The notes under the pieces were generated by a model, which was not told the origin of the DNA, did not search any database, and worked only from the letters and a program-made list of their open reading frames with translations. This document shows, in pieces, positions 32,101 to 39,935 of a DNA stretch of 64,000 bases (the first letter of the stretch is position 1; every line of letters begins with the position of its first letter). A program made the position numbers and the translations under genes. Origin of the DNA: Atherinomorus stipes (Eukaryota > Chordata > Actinopteri > Atheriniformes > Atherinidae); NCBI GenBank assembly GCA_023101725.1, contig JALJCO010010529.1, positions 124,001-188,000 on the forward strand. Direction: 5' to 3'.

Positions 32101-32874
32101 ATCTTGGTAAACATGTTAACAGTTGTGAGACTTATATATATAAATATAGTGGGGCTGGAAGACACGGAGATCACACAAGGGGCGGGGCTTACGAGTTCTA
32201 CCAATCACCAAACATCCACGTATTTCAGTTCCTATGAGCCTGAAAAGATCCTGCCTCAGAGTAGGAGCTTAAAAGGTTCTAGGAACTGAGGGCTGAGGTT
32301 CCTTGTTCCTATGTGTCCGAATGCACCAAAAACAGCCTGGTTCCTGAAAAGGTTCTAGGAACTCCAGAAGGTTCCTGCAGTCTGAGAGCACCTCATGTGG
32401 CTTCAGTCCAAACTGACTAACTGAATACAATTTGACTGGTCTGCCAGCCCCACGCCCGCTTCCAACTTTGTACAGTTGCTGCCATCAGATTCATAATGAG
32501 GTTAATAAGAAGCTTTCTTCCATGAAATGAAATCAGAAAGTTGAACTGTCTGTGACCTCTTCTTTGATCCGTTGCCGTGGTGATTCCAGGTAAGATTTCT
32601 CATCTTCTACCGCGTGTCGTTAGCCAGCTGCAGCAAAACATCCCTCCATGAAGCTCAAACTCCAAGAAGATGGAATCACGTCTCTCTGATGATGATGATT
32701 ATGATGATGATGATGTTGTGCTCCGGCTTCTTCAGTGTCTTCAGTAGTTGTATGATCTGCTGACAGCTCCTCTTCCTCTGATGCAGGGACGGCGTGAACG
32801 AAGGCATCGAGTGGATGGTGAAGTGTGTGGTCAGGAACATCCACCGGCCGCCCAGGCAGAAGGACATCACATAG
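11168..32874 (+). CDS. arfrp1: ADP-ribosylation factor-related protein 1, complete (7 coding exons)
   Basis: Arf-family GTPase of the trans-Golgi, which in mammals recruits ARL1 and its golgin partners and supports Golgi-to-surface sorting. Coding exons: 11168-11260, 17138-17225, 18697-18779, 22395-22476, 22549-22619, 25469-25569 and 32787-32874. The phases fit and total 606 nt, 201 residues plus stop, the same length as human ARFRP1. The start [19 protein letters not shown] matches the family and lacks the Gly2 myristoylation site of true Arfs. GTPase motifs: P-loop GLDNAGKT (24-31), KITTTVGLN (switch I, 52-60), WDLGGQ (74-79), NKQD (134-137) and TAL (170-172). The C-terminus ends PPRQKDIT. 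Position 139 is Pro (NKQDVP) where I recall Glu in human; the codon sits at the exon 5/6 border. Introns are 72 bp to 7.2 kb, most of the length being repeats. All splice sites are GT-AG. No break is seen. Confidence 0.97.
11669..16391. repeat. 4.7-kb minisatellite of 29-bp units in ARFRP1 intron 1
   Basis: About 160 head-to-tail copies of a 29-bp unit containing CTCCACCTCATCSTGATGAG followed by AATGTCCCG (S is C or G). The unit core CTCATC-NN-GATGAG is a perfect inverted repeat, so each unit can fold into a 6-bp hairpin. Variants include T for C in CGTTCC, GAGTG or ACTCT for GAATG, and shortened units that lose 2-4 bases. A rare variant pair (GATGACTCTCCCG followed by GATGTGAATG) recurs at 13471, 14105, 14770 and 15460. 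This shows a higher-order repeat of roughly 22-24 units. The array starts about 410 bp after exon 1 and ends about 750 bp before exon 2. Confidence 0.97.
16392..17137 (+). other. Remainder of ARFRP1 intron 1
   Basis: Unique-looking intron sequence with no recognised transposon. It ends with a pyrimidine tract and the acceptor TCTCTGCAG before exon 2. Confidence 0.6.
17500..17893. repeat. Homopyrimidine minisatellite (66-bp higher period) in ARFRP1 intron 2
   Basis: The + strand is almost only C and T, built from TCCTCCCCCTGTCCTCCCGC-like blocks. At its 3' part the unit CCATCTTCCCACTGTCC recurs at 17741, 17807 and 17873, an exact 66-bp period. Long open frames on both strands (Pro-rich, or Gly/Arg/Glu-rich) follow from this composition and are not genes. 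Such mirror-type polypurine/polypyrimidine tracts can form triplex DNA. Confidence 0.9.
18846..19761. mobile_element. hAT-like non-autonomous element in ARFRP1 intron 3
   Basis: Ends are TAGGGCTGGGCGGTATGGC and, inverted, TGGTATACCACACAGCCCTA. Flanks are ATGGAGAC (18838-18845) and CTGGAGAC (19762-19769), an 8-bp duplication with one mismatch, as made by hAT transposases. No transposase frame is seen in the 916 bp. Confidence 0.65.
20234..20765. mobile_element. MITE with GTAGCCTGGTACACCAGCC ends
   Basis: TAGCCTGGTACACCAGCCTG at 20234 is answered by CAGGCTGGTGTACCAGGCTA ending at 20765, a terminal inverted repeat of at least 20 bp. It has no coding capacity and lies in ARFRP1 intron 3. The target duplication is not clear, so the superfamily is left open. 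Confidence 0.7.
21003..21463. mobile_element. TTAA-target MITE with GGGACT ends, copy 1
   Basis: Starts TTAAAGGGACTTGAGGCAAG and ends CCTCTAGTCCCTTTAA. The inverted ends are bounded by TTAA. It lies in ARFRP1 intron 3. A second copy in the same orientation is at 57449-57911. Confidence 0.75.
21590..21760. repeat. AACTAAAACTAAA-rich dispersed repeat
   Basis: Low-complexity stretch starting TTATTATAGTTCACTAAAAC, with many ACTAAAAC and AATAAAA units. It resembles a common fish interspersed repeat end. It lies in ARFRP1 intron 3. Confidence 0.5.
21978..22141. mobile_element. Short palindromic MITE in ARFRP1 intron 3
   Basis: The left arm AAAAACACGGTCTCGATCT is answered on the right by AGATCGATACCGCGTTTTT. 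The complementarity continues inward through GAAATCTCGCG/CGTGAGATTT and ATTTCATCGTTCTGTT/AACGGAATGATGAAAT. Nearly the whole 164 bp can fold as one hairpin. Confidence 0.6.
23451..25090 (-). mobile_element. Tc1-like transposon in ARFRP1 intron 5
   Basis: TA-bounded element. The left end is TACGATTGTGTGAAAAAGTG and the right end, read inverted, is TACAGCTGTGTGAAAAAGTG. Long inner matching ends (TTTGTCACACTTAAATGTTT and its inverse) make a terminal repeat well over 100 bp, typical of fish Tc1 families. It encodes a broken transposase on the - strand. The same flanking sequence surrounds another copy near 47391 (see findings). Confidence 0.9.
23633..24696 (-). pseudogene. Tc1-like transposase, frameshifted
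   Basis: On the - strand it starts with ATG at 24696 ([20 protein letters not shown]) and contains, in order, the helix-turn-helix pair, [18 protein letters not shown] linker, [12 protein letters not shown] (first Asp block), [28 protein letters not shown], an Asn-Asp segment, and [20 protein letters not shown] (final DD34E Glu). The parts lie in three frames, with breaks near 24290-24400 and between 23911 and 24031. No full protein can be made. A relative of about 340 residues would cut and paste the element at TA sites. It runs opposite to ARFRP1. Confidence 0.9.
25820..26016 (+). repeat. 5' LTR of the copia element
   Basis: 197 bp with TGTTAA...TTAACA ends. It contains TTTCTTATTTAAACTGC, a possible promoter TATA-like stretch, and ACCAATAAACGATTG with an AATAAA polyadenylation signal. 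It appears identical to 30164-30360. Confidence 0.95.
26017..26030 (+). promoter_or_regulatory. Primer binding site, complementary to initiator tRNA-Met anticodon arm
   Basis: GGTTATGGGCCCAG follows the LTR with no gap. It is the exact complement of CUGGGCCCAUAACC, nucleotides about 27-40 (anticodon stem-loop) of vertebrate initiator tRNA-Met. It does not match a tRNA 3' end, which would require TGG first. Drosophila copia is known to prime from an internally cleaved half of the same tRNA. Confidence 0.75.
26108..29908 (+). CDS. Copia gag-pol polyprotein (truncated by one frameshift)
   Basis: The start is taken as ATG 26108 (CACCATGAG, good context). It gives 1266 residues. Order: a copia-type gag domain (residues about 10-200); CCHC zinc knuckle [14 protein letters not shown] (about 232); aspartic protease VDTGATSH (about 302); GAG-pre-integrase and zinc-binding H-H-C-C segment with CEVCVKGK (near 480); integrase core with [15 protein letters not shown] and [11 protein letters not shown] (about 500-610); copia reverse transcriptase with [10 protein letters not shown] and the catalytic [17 protein letters not shown] blocks (about 800-1020); RNase H with SDADWAGD (about 1174). 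The frame stops after LAKESC at 29908. The expected RNase H end ([13 protein letters not shown], then DLMTKP) continues in the next frame to 30083, so a single indel near 29895 separates about 60 residues. This could be decay, or a sequencing error. Confidence 0.95.
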   Translation: MSERTSSRWSRLVFDGDEKNYELWETKFLGHLRLQKLKDTILNGPAEDADVNTLTEDAAKNAEAYAELIQFLDDKSLSLVMREAADDGRGALKILRDYYAGKGKPRIVSLYTELTSLQKLSGESVTDYVIRAETSITALRNAGEVLSDGLIVAMVLKGLPESFKPFSIFVTQMDETLSFADFKTKLRSYENTEGMRTAVTEDNVMGARAHPKKASVPAEIRTRSTESRDMECFRCGRRGHKARQCQRGQQWHNQGTRRGGGRRQQQDNLRGVYEETENTFAFKLVTSDRQPGNGVTRKGLMVDTGATSHIITDLAKFKNFDDQFQAETHCVELADGTRCKGVAERRGDAEVCLVNSRGQRISATLKQALYIPSYPQDIFSVRAATSSGATVIFKEGEDILQYKDGTRFFIHEHNRLFYLPTVSMNNCDDQFMSCHDIQTWHEILGHCNFDDVQKLENVVDGMSIKGKASKSMQCEVCVKGKFTQSRNRNPDVRAKSALELVHTDLAGPIDPVSREGYRYALSFIDDYSSAVFVYFLKHKNDTVEATERFLADTAPYGKVTCIRSDNGTEFTGQSYQALLRRNRIRHETSAPYSPHQNGTAERNWRTLFDMARCMLLESQLPKELWVYAVQTAAVVRNRCFNNRTRQTPYFMLTGKRPNVSRMQTFGTVCHAYRQDKRKLDSRSDKGIFVGYDKNSPAYMVYYPDSKKVMKHRLVKFMSNVKGQETVDTSDDDDIGVQCSITRPDPDKPKQSSIPETRPGRSQTGLQPGEVKLESESPRRYPVRERKRPDFYGVERDQAQINIDYCYKAVFSVPQTFREAVTSSRSREWVDAMDEEMKSLRDNNTFTLVTLPEGKRAVGGKWVYAIKSNADGSDKYKARYVAKGYSQENGVDYGETFSPTVNLTSVRALMQIAAQENLILHQMDVKTAYLHAPIDCEIYMEQPEGYDVKSETNEKMVCKLEKSLYGLKQSGRNWNKMLHDYLCENSFVQNPVDHCVYKRQVEHEKVIILIWVDDLVIAANDERTLKAVKEMLTEKFQMKDLGRLKNFIGITFDQCDGGVTMSQQSYIGKLLQRFDMQDCKPRSTPCEPKLNYTDSGEKLGDPRKYREAVGSLIYLTLCTRPDLSYIVSKLSQYFSEPTEEQWTTVKHVLKYLKGTNDKMLCYRKCDEGLRLIAYSDADWAGDANDRRSTSGYCLSLCKNGPLISWRTKKQPTVALSTCEAEYMALAITTQECLYLTQLLEHLNDYQYGVPLIYEDNQGTVALAKESC
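29895..30083 (+). pseudogene. Frameshifted C-terminal end of the copia RNase H
   Basis: Reads [20 protein letters not shown] and then [16 protein letters not shown] up to a stop at 30083. This is the standard end of copia RNase H domains, placed one frame away from the main polyprotein. Confidence 0.85.
30155..30163 (+). promoter_or_regulatory. Polypurine tract of the copia element
   Basis: AAGTGGGGG lies directly before the TG of the 3' LTR. It is the usual primer for plus-strand DNA synthesis. Confidence 0.7.
30164..30360 (+). repeat. 3' LTR of the copia element
   Basis: 197 bp, apparently identical to the 5' LTR. It is followed by the CTCAC target duplication. Confidence 0.95.
30552..31371 (+). 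mobile_element. Non-autonomous DNA element, copy 1 (GGCGC ends)
   Basis: Starts GGCGCTTTCGCACTGTAGGA and ends GTCCGAATGCGCC, an imperfect inverted terminus. A near full-length inverted copy lies just downstream (about 31530-32394). Shared landmarks include GATTGGTAGAACT, TCAGATGATCTGGGGCATAA and ATCTGCGGCTGCTGCC. No transposase is visible. Confidence 0.6.
31530..32394 (-). mobile_element. Non-autonomous DNA element, copy 2 (inverted)
   Basis: Reverse complement of the element at 30552-31371, with scattered differences. One end is expanded into a short tandem array. A GTGGACGGTCCGTCCAC palindrome lies near 31885. Together the two copies form a large imperfect inverted repeat inside ARFRP1 intron 6. 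Confidence 0.6.
31543..31645. repeat. 19-bp minisatellite
   Basis: About five copies of AGGTTCTRGGATCAGAGAG in tandem, at one end of the inverted DNA element. It probably arose from the element's own terminal GGTTCTAGGA sequence. Confidence 0.85.
32688..32715. repeat. (GAT)n microsatellite in ARFRP1 intron 6
   Basis: An interrupted (GAT)n run about 70 bp before the last ARFRP1 exon. Confidence 0.85.
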
Positions 32875-33722
32875 ATGCGCGGGGGTGTCCTGGCGCGGAC
32901 CGCGGACTGCCGGCTTTTCCTGGAGGAGGTTCTGTGTGGATCTGGAAGCTGTTGACTCTTCCGTGCTGAGACTTGATGATGAGCGTAGCGTGGGAGTGTG
33001 AGCAGCAGATCAGAACGCATCACCGCCACGCGGAGCCCCCATCAGCTGCTTCACCGCACCATCACCGGTCCAGCTCCGACTTCAGTCTCCATCATGTCTG
33101 TCTACCTGCAGAACCCGACACGTTCCGCCTGCTCGGACCGCTGCAGCACGTCGGCGTAGCCCTCATGTCCGTAGAACTGCTGCGTCTGCACGTGCTGGTA
33201 CGGTCACAGTGAGGAGGCTCTGATCCGGATCTGCCGGGAGGTTCAGGTCTGATTGGACCTTGACCCGGCTGAAGATGATAATTTTCTAACCAGTCTGTGA
33301 GCATCATCAGAATCTAGTTCTGGTCTGGTTCTGGCGCTGACATTCATCCCGTCCTGCAGAAAACTTCACAAATCAAACAAACAGGACTTTGGTTTGTAGT
33401 GAAAGTCGGGATATGGTGAGTTTCAGACGTTGCTGTCCTCTGTTGACAGTAAATTGGGTCGACATGCTAGTTTGAATATAAACGAGTCGACTGCAGGTTG
33501 ATGCAGACGTGTTGGAAGAAATGTTTCCATTTCACAAAGTGCAAGTAGTTTCATTTTCATGTCAGATAAAAGTTGTTTTTTAGAATCTGGTCAGACGCTT
33601 CCAAACTGATTGGACAGCAGCTTCTGCTGAGCGCGCTCAGTAGAAAACGTATTGATTTTGGCAGAGGTGATGTTTGTGAGTGTTGGTCAAAGGTCATGTC
33701 CCTGAGTGACCTCACAAACATG
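32875..33722 (+). other. ARFRP1 3' UTR and downstream flank
   Basis: GC-richer sequence after the ARFRP1 stop, probably 3' UTR for some hundreds of bases. No AATAAA was found between 32875 and 33560, so the cleavage site is undetermined. No other gene is recognised. Confidence 0.4.
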
Positions 33723-34304
33723 GGCCATGTCTCAAACCGTGCACTTGAGCACTTCAACCACTCTCTTTGAGTGTGTAGTGCGTTCATGTGTCATTTAAGC
33801 AACAATCCAGAGCTCTGAAAGTACCAGGATGTTGCCCTGGTAACGGCCAAAAACAAAGTGCAGAACAAAGCGCACTACTCACACTAAACGGACGCCATCT
33901 TGCTGACGTAGTAGAAGAGGCGGAACTTTTGAACTGCTTTCAGAGCTGAATAATGGCGGTGAACGAAGCGGTGACGACCCCTGCTGCAGCGGAGGCGGTG
34001 TTGTACTGATTTAAGTAACGTTTGTGAAATGATTCAGACATAATTACTAATGTATATGTAGCTACCAAGCTGTTCACTCCCTGATGACAGTTATGATCTG
34101 GTCATGTGTTTGAGGTCGCGGTTATACCGGCTCAATAGAGTTAGCTCAAGTTAGCAGGCAATGCTAGTTTGTCACCGGTAAGTGCAGTGCTCTGTTCAGG
34201 TCAGCATTTAGCAACAATAGTGTGCACTACAGACAAAGTACACAGTGCACACTGCACTCTGAGTTCCAGTGCACCCGGGCAAGTGTGCGGTTTGAGACAC
34301 GGCT
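33723..34304. mobile_element. PIF/Harbinger-like MITE, copy 2
   Basis: Ends GGCCATGTCTCAAACCG and, inverted, CGGTTTGAGACACGGCT. Flanked by ATG (33720-33722 and 34305-34307) as a 3-bp duplication. It is the same family as 6932-7708 and lacks that copy's GC-rich insert. 582 bp, non-coding. Confidence 0.65.
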
Positions 34305-34429
34305 ATGGAGTTCACCACAGACATGACAGAGAGACGGGAGTTTTAATCCAGTCGAGATTTTAGGGTTGCTGAGAGTTTTTCTTCAAAACTTAACTTTTGA
34401 AGAGAGCCAGGTTCCAGAGCAGTCCGGGT

Positions 34430-34689
34430 ACTCTCTACTATGGTACTAGGGTACTCTCTACTATGGTACTAGGGTACTCTCCACTATGGTACTAGGGTAC
34501 TCTCTACTATGGTACTAGGGTACTCTCTACTATGGTACTAGGGTACTCTCCACTATGGTACTAGGGTACTCTCCACTATGGTACTATGGTACCTCTACTA
34601 TGGTACTAGGGTACTCTCCACTATGGTACTAGGGTACTTCCACTATGGTACTAGGGTACTCTCTACTATGGTACTAGGGTACTCTCCAC
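34430..34689. repeat. 23-bp minisatellite
   Basis: About eleven copies of a unit reading ACTCTCYACTATGGTACTAG plus GGT, with small deletions in some copies. A hAT-like MITE has inserted at its right end. Confidence 0.9.
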
Positions 34690-35088
34690 TAGGGCTGGAC
34701 GATTATGGAAAAAATTATAATCACGATTATTTTGACTTATATTGAAATCACGATTAATATACACGATTATTCATTGATTTTATAAAAAGTGTTTATTGAA
34801 CCACATAACTCAACTTGAAATATAACTTTTTTTTTAAATTAAACCGAAAATAAATTAGAAACAAGTAAAGGAGTAAAATAAGTATATTATTCAAAATAAT
34901 AATGGCAATAAAAATGAAAACTAAGCCTACATGCATTCCTGTTCTATACTCCCTGCAGTTTGCTTCCTATAACTCCACCAGTCTGTTCACTTTACGATTA
35001 ATTGTTTTTCTTCGATTACAGTGTTTTTATAATTGTGAAAAGGCAAAATTGAAATCACGAATAAAATTCGATTAATTGTCCAGCCCTA
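34690..35088. mobile_element. hAT-like MITE inserted in the 23-bp minisatellite
   Basis: Ends TAGGGCTGGACGATTATGG and, inverted, TTAATTGTCCAGCCCTA. A perfect 8-bp duplication CTCTCCAC (34682-34689 and 35089-35096) comes from the minisatellite unit. AT-rich interior with ATCACGATTA motifs. 399 bp, no coding. Confidence 0.85.
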
Positions 35089-35096
35089 CTCTCCAC

Positions 35097-35660
35097 TATG
35101 AAGCCAGGCTGCTGGAACACCTGCAGGTTGTGGCTGGACATAGTCTAGCTGGAACAAGCAGGGACGTCCCTGAAAAAGACGTTGCTGGATGGCAGCAGGT
35201 GCTGCTCCAGAACCTGGATATAGCTTTCAGCATTGATGATGTCATCACAGGTGTAAGCTGACCACCCCCCCCCCCCCCCCCCCCAAACCATCATAGATGC
35301 TGCCTTTGAACTCTGTACTGGTAACAATCTGGTTGGTCTTCGTCTTTAACGTCCGTGATTTGCAGAAACAATGTGAGACATGGACCCATCACACTTTTCC
35401 AGTTTGCCTGTGTCCGTTCCAGATGAGCTGGGGTCCAGAGAAGGCGGCGGTGTTTCTGGATGTTGGTGATGTCTGTGTGTGGAAGCTTCTCCAGATTCTT
35501 TTTGCACGGTTGTTCAGACTGGTGGTCCTCACCTCGTCTTTGCTTGTAAACAGCTGAGCTTTTTGGGAGCTCCTTTTATACCCCATTATGATACCCACCT
35601 GTTCCCAGCTCACCTGTGGACTGGTCCCAGCAGGTGTTCTCTGAGCAGTCATCGGCTTCC
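35097..35660. other. Degenerate dispersed fish repeat, class unknown
   Basis: Phrases such as GCTTTCAGCATTGATGATG, AGCTGGGGTCCAGAGAAGG and CGGTGTTTCTGGATGTTGG recall a widespread teleost interspersed repeat, from memory of fish genomic sequence. A C homopolymer of about 22 bases lies at 35262-35284. No intact frame. Confidence 0.3.
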
Positions 35661-36612
35661 CCAGTCTGTTGTTGCCCTGTCCCAGCTTACTGGAGCCTGC
35701 TGCATCCTTGAGACCATATCTGCAGATGAAGCAGCGGGTGGTGAGCCAGAGACAACACTGATCCTGGGTCTCTGAAGAGCCAGCTGGATCCTCACTGGTA
35801 GGACCAGGTCTGGGTCCAGGTCCTGAAGCTCAGGAAGGAGGCTTGATGATAACCAGTGATTGTGAAAGAACACTCCTGCAGAGGACCAGATCAGAGCTCG
35901 GAGATCCTGCTCCTCCTCCTCACATGGAGAACCTGAACAGTCTTTATTTTAGTCACCATTCAGCCTGAAATAAAAACCTTTTCCAAACGGTCTCCAGTAT
36001 TTGTAAATGTTTGTTTTTGATGAGTCATGATTAATAAATCATACGTTGAAGTGGATGTTTATTTTTGTGTTTTGTCTGAGAATGAAGAACTTGGTGAAAC
36101 CTTGTTGGCTCCTCCAGCTGCTGGTCTTTGTAGAACTGGTAGTCCGTGATTGTGAGACGTCCAATTTAAAGATGTGGTGATCCAGACTTTGTGATCCTCA
36201 GAACTGATATGTGGATCCACGCGATTAAGATTAAGAACCAGGACAGAAGAAAGCCGGACCACATGATCCTGGAGAGTGAAACATCTCCAGCTGGCTCCTG
36301 ATCTTCATCACACCATCATCATGTCCCGTCTGGACCTGCCTGGGCTCAGGTGGTCCGACCAGCAGGGGGTGCTGCTGCACCAGGCCTGTCTGGAGGTCTC
36401 GGTGGCCCGCATGTCTGTGTGGACCTGGACTCGTGACTCGTCACACTCGTGACTGGTTTACATAAACACGTCCTGCCCTAGGCGTGTTTGTGGTGGAGAT
36501 GTTACCATGGCAACGCCTGCTGGTGCCACGCCGGTTTTTATTTCATGTTATCAACAGTTACAGCAGACGGTGACTTCCAACCAGGGAGGGGCCGCAGCCG
36601 AGCCCCATCCTG
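35661..36612. other. Intergenic, no gene recognised
   Basis: Mixed-composition sequence. An AATAAA at about 35969 and another near 36035 could be poly(A) signals of an unknown or long 3' UTR, but nothing upstream supports a gene. CATCATCAT-type short repeats occur near 36310. Confidence 0.4.
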
Positions 36613-37020
36613 CAGGACCTGGACCAGTCTCCAGATCTCTGCTGGTCCTGGACCAGTCTGCAGATCTCTGCTGGTCCCGCAGGACCTGGACCAGTCTCCA
36701 GATCTCTGCTCGTCCTGCAGGACCTGGACCAGTCTGCAGATCTCTGCTGGTCCTGCAGGACCTGGACCAGTCTGCAGATCTCTGCTGGTCCTGCAGGACC
36801 TGGACCAGTCTGCAGATCTCTGCTGGTCCTGGACCAGTCTGCAGGTCACTGCTGGTCCCGCAGGACCTGGACCAGTCTCCAGATCTCTGCTGGTCCTGCA
36901 GGACCTGGACCAGTCTGCAGATCTCTGCTGGTCCTGCAGGACCTGGACCAGTCTGCAGATCTCTGCTGGTCCCGCAGGACCTGGACCAGTCTGCAGATCT
37001 CTGCTGGTCCCGCAGAGCCT
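36613..37020. repeat. 38-bp palindromic minisatellite
   Basis: About eleven copies of CTGGACCAGTCTGCAGATCT plus CTGCTGGTCCTGCAGGAC. Period 38 bp, with some units shortened. The unit contains CTGGTCC...GGACCAG inverted pairs. Because neither strand of the unit contains stop triplets, long open frames run through on both strands. They are composition effects. Confidence 0.92.
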
Positions 37021-37411
37021 GGTCTTCAGGATGGATCTGAGGGTCAGGTGCGTCCCATTATGTCCCGGCACATCCAGATCAGCTGGACCAGCCAGTCCGG
37101 TTCTCCAGGGTCCTTCAGGTCTCAGATGTTTCCTCCGTCCTCGCACCAGATTCAGATCCATGGCTCAGAACCTGGAGGTTCCACTTCATCTGGACCAGGA
37201 ACAGGGCTCTCAAGTCTCACGCATTTGGACGACTTCACGCCACACGTGCCATTTCTCACGCTGATTATTAAATTTGCTGTTATATGAACGAACCAACCTG
37301 ATCTCATCAAAATACGTCACACGAGCACCAACAGTCTTCACGTGCCACTGACATGTAAAGTTGAGCAATGTTAAAGCTGGCAGCACATACACCATTATTT
37401 TACCCACGATT

Positions 37412-38922
37412 GTCAGTCGGGCGTAGTCGGCTCCAGTTGGGGCTAGTTGGGTTCAGTCGGGCGTAGCTGGCTCCAGTTGGGGCTAGTTGGGTTCAGTCGG
37501 GCGTAGCTGGCTATGGTAGTCGAGCTGGCTCCAGTTGGGGCTAGTTGGGTTCAGTCGGGCGTAGCTGGCTCCAGTTGGGGCTAGTTGGGTTCAGTCGGGC
37601 GTAGCTGGCTCCAGTTGGGGCTAGTTGGGTTCAGTCGGGCGTAGCTGGCTCCAGTTGGGGCTAGTTGGGTTCAGTCGGGCGTAGCTGGCTCCAGTTGGGG
37701 CTAGTTGGGTTCAGTCGGGCGTAGCTGGCTCCAGTTGGGGCTAGTTGGGTTCAGTCGGGCGTAGCTGGCTCCAGTTGGGGCTAGTTGGGTTCAGTCGGGC
37801 GTAGCTGGCTCCAGTTGGGGCTAGTTGGGTTCAGTCGGGCGTAGCTGGCTCCAGTTGGGGCTAGTTGGGTTCAGTCGGGCGTAGCTGGCTCCAGTTGGGG
37901 CTAGTTGGGTTCAGTCGGGCGTAGTCGGCTCCAGTTGGGGCTAGTTGGGTTCAGTCGGGCGTAGCTGGCTCCAGTTGGGGCTAGTTGGGTTCAGTCGGGC
38001 GTAGCTGGCTCCAGTTGGGGCTAGTTGGGTTCAATCGGGCGTAGTTGGCTCCAGTTGGGGCTAGTTGGGTTCAGTGCGTAGTGGTTAGTTGGGGTAGTTG
38101 GGTTCAGTCGGGCGTAGTCGGCTCCAGTTGGGGCTAGTTGGGTTCAGTCGGGCGTAGTTGGCTCCAGTTGGGGCTAGTTGGGTTCAGTCGGGCGTAGCTG
38201 GCTCCAGTTGGGGCTAGTTGGGTTCAGTCGGGCGTAGCTGGCTCCAGGTGGGGCTAGTTGGGTTCAGTCGGGCGTAGTTGGCTCCAGTTGGGGCTAGTTG
38301 GGTTCAGTCGGGCGTAGTCGGCTCCAGTTGGGGCTAGTTGGGTTCAGTCGGGCGTAGTCGGCTCCAGTTGGGGCTAGTTGGGTTCAGTCGGGCGTAGTTG
38401 GCTCCAGTTGGGGCTAGTTGGGTTCAGTCGGGCGTAGTTGGCTCCAGTTGGGGCTAGTTGGGTTCAGTCGGGCGTAGTCGGCTCCAGTTGGGGCTAGTTG
38501 GGTTCAGTCGGGCGTAGCTGGCTCCAGTTGGGGCTAGTTGGGGCTAGTTGGGTTCAGTCGGGCGTAGCTGGCTCCAGGTGGGGCTAGTTGGGTTCAGTCG
38601 GGCGTAGCTGGCTCCAGTTGGGGCTAGTTGGGTTCAGTCGGGCGTAGCTGGCTCCAGTTGGGGCTAGTTGGGTTCAGTCGGGCGTAGTTGGCTCCAGTTG
38701 GGGCTAGTTGGGTTCAGTCGGGCGTAGCTGGCTCCAGTTGGGGCTAGTTGGGTTCAGTCGGGCGTAGCTGGCTCCAGTTGGGGCTAGTTGGGTTCAGTCG
38801 GGCGTAGCTGGCTCCAGTTGGGGCTAGTTGGGCTCAGTCGGGCGTAGCTGGCTCCAGGTGGGGCTAGTTGGGTTCAGTCGGGCGTAGCTGGCTCCAGTTG
38901 GGGCTAGTTGGGTTCAGTCTAC
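37412..38922. repeat. 1.5-kb minisatellite of 40-bp G-rich units
   Basis: About 37 copies of a 40-bp unit made of GCTCCAGTTGGGGCTAGTTG and GGTTCAGTCGGGCGTAGCTG. Variation is mostly CTGG/TCGG/TTGG at one position. One unit has a larger deletion (38071-38091) and one carries a duplicated GGGGCTAGTTG (38528-38549). Each unit has three or four runs of two to four G, so G-quadruplex formation is possible. Confidence 0.97.
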
Positions 38923-39935
38923 CTTGCCAGTCGGCAGAAACAGATTTTGGTGTGTCTGGGGAAGCGACTCAGATCTCCAAGTGTGTTACAGAAACCGACC
39001 TGACGCGACCTCAGTCGTAGTCAATGAAACATGTCTGAAAACTAGAGGCAACTACGCCCGAGTGGGAGCCGCGCAGCAGAACAGCTGCAGCCGCATGTGC
39101 AAAGAACTGTGTAGATTTCCTCCTAAAAACCCAGCATACGATCAAATCCTGACAATTTCATGTGCACAATCATTTTCAGATGCAATCTATGCACATGCAT
39201 GGATCTAAGTAGGTAAATTTCCTTTTTACATCCCAGTAAACGTGGAATAGAGCGCAGATGTAGGAGTACTACCTGCTCCTCTCTGCACAATCAGAAGGAC
39301 AAAATACAACTATGGAAATGAAGAAAAATAAAGAATTTAACTGAGAACGAACTTGAAACTGTTTATGGGTAAAAACATGTTCTACTCCGGCATAACACGC
39401 AAACAGAGGAGAGGTGGTGAGCTGAGAGTGCGACGCTGCTGTGGAGTCAGACTGATGGCTCCCAAGGCTATTACATATTTGTGAAATATATTTGTTTCTA
39501 GGCTACAGCAGCAGTCTCACAGCCCCATGTCACTTTAAATATTGCATCTATTAGCCGACACAATCTATTATTGTAACAGCAGGTGCAGGCGCAGCCTTGG
39601 GAATTAGTGTTGCGCGGATTGATGCGCATATTTCAATAATCTTACCTGTCCCGACCCACAGCTATTAAATATGCCAGACTATTTTTTCTGTAGGTGCTAC
39701 AGGGATGCCGACCACATCATTTATGGAGCTGTTAAACTTTTTATTTAATGCCACATCAACAGCCATGACGCACAAACGCATACAAACACACACGCTTGTG
39801 TTTAACACCCATTTAGCATTCATTCATACCCATTCAGGTCCGTGTTTGCTCTCTCCAAAAAGTCTACGTAGAATCTAACCGCAGTACAACACTGTTGAAG
39901 AAAAAAAGCAACAGCTGATGTAGGCACGCCACCAC
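38923..39935. other. Intergenic, no gene recognised
   Basis: Contains a 94-codon open frame (38924-39208) starting at the minisatellite edge, without a recognised domain, and AT-rich sequence after it. It could be part of a large unclassified transposon interrupted by the two neighbouring minisatellites. Confidence 0.35.

Noticed and set aside
36488..37264. 258-codon + frame and overlapping 177- and 207-codon frames
   Set aside because: They are created by the 38-bp minisatellite, whose unit lacks stop triplets in several frames on both strands. No start context, domain or splice support.
37412..38922. Telomere-like TTGGGG repeats
   Set aside because: TTGGGG occurs once per 40-bp unit within a longer unit. 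It is not a TTAGGG-type vertebrate telomeric array.
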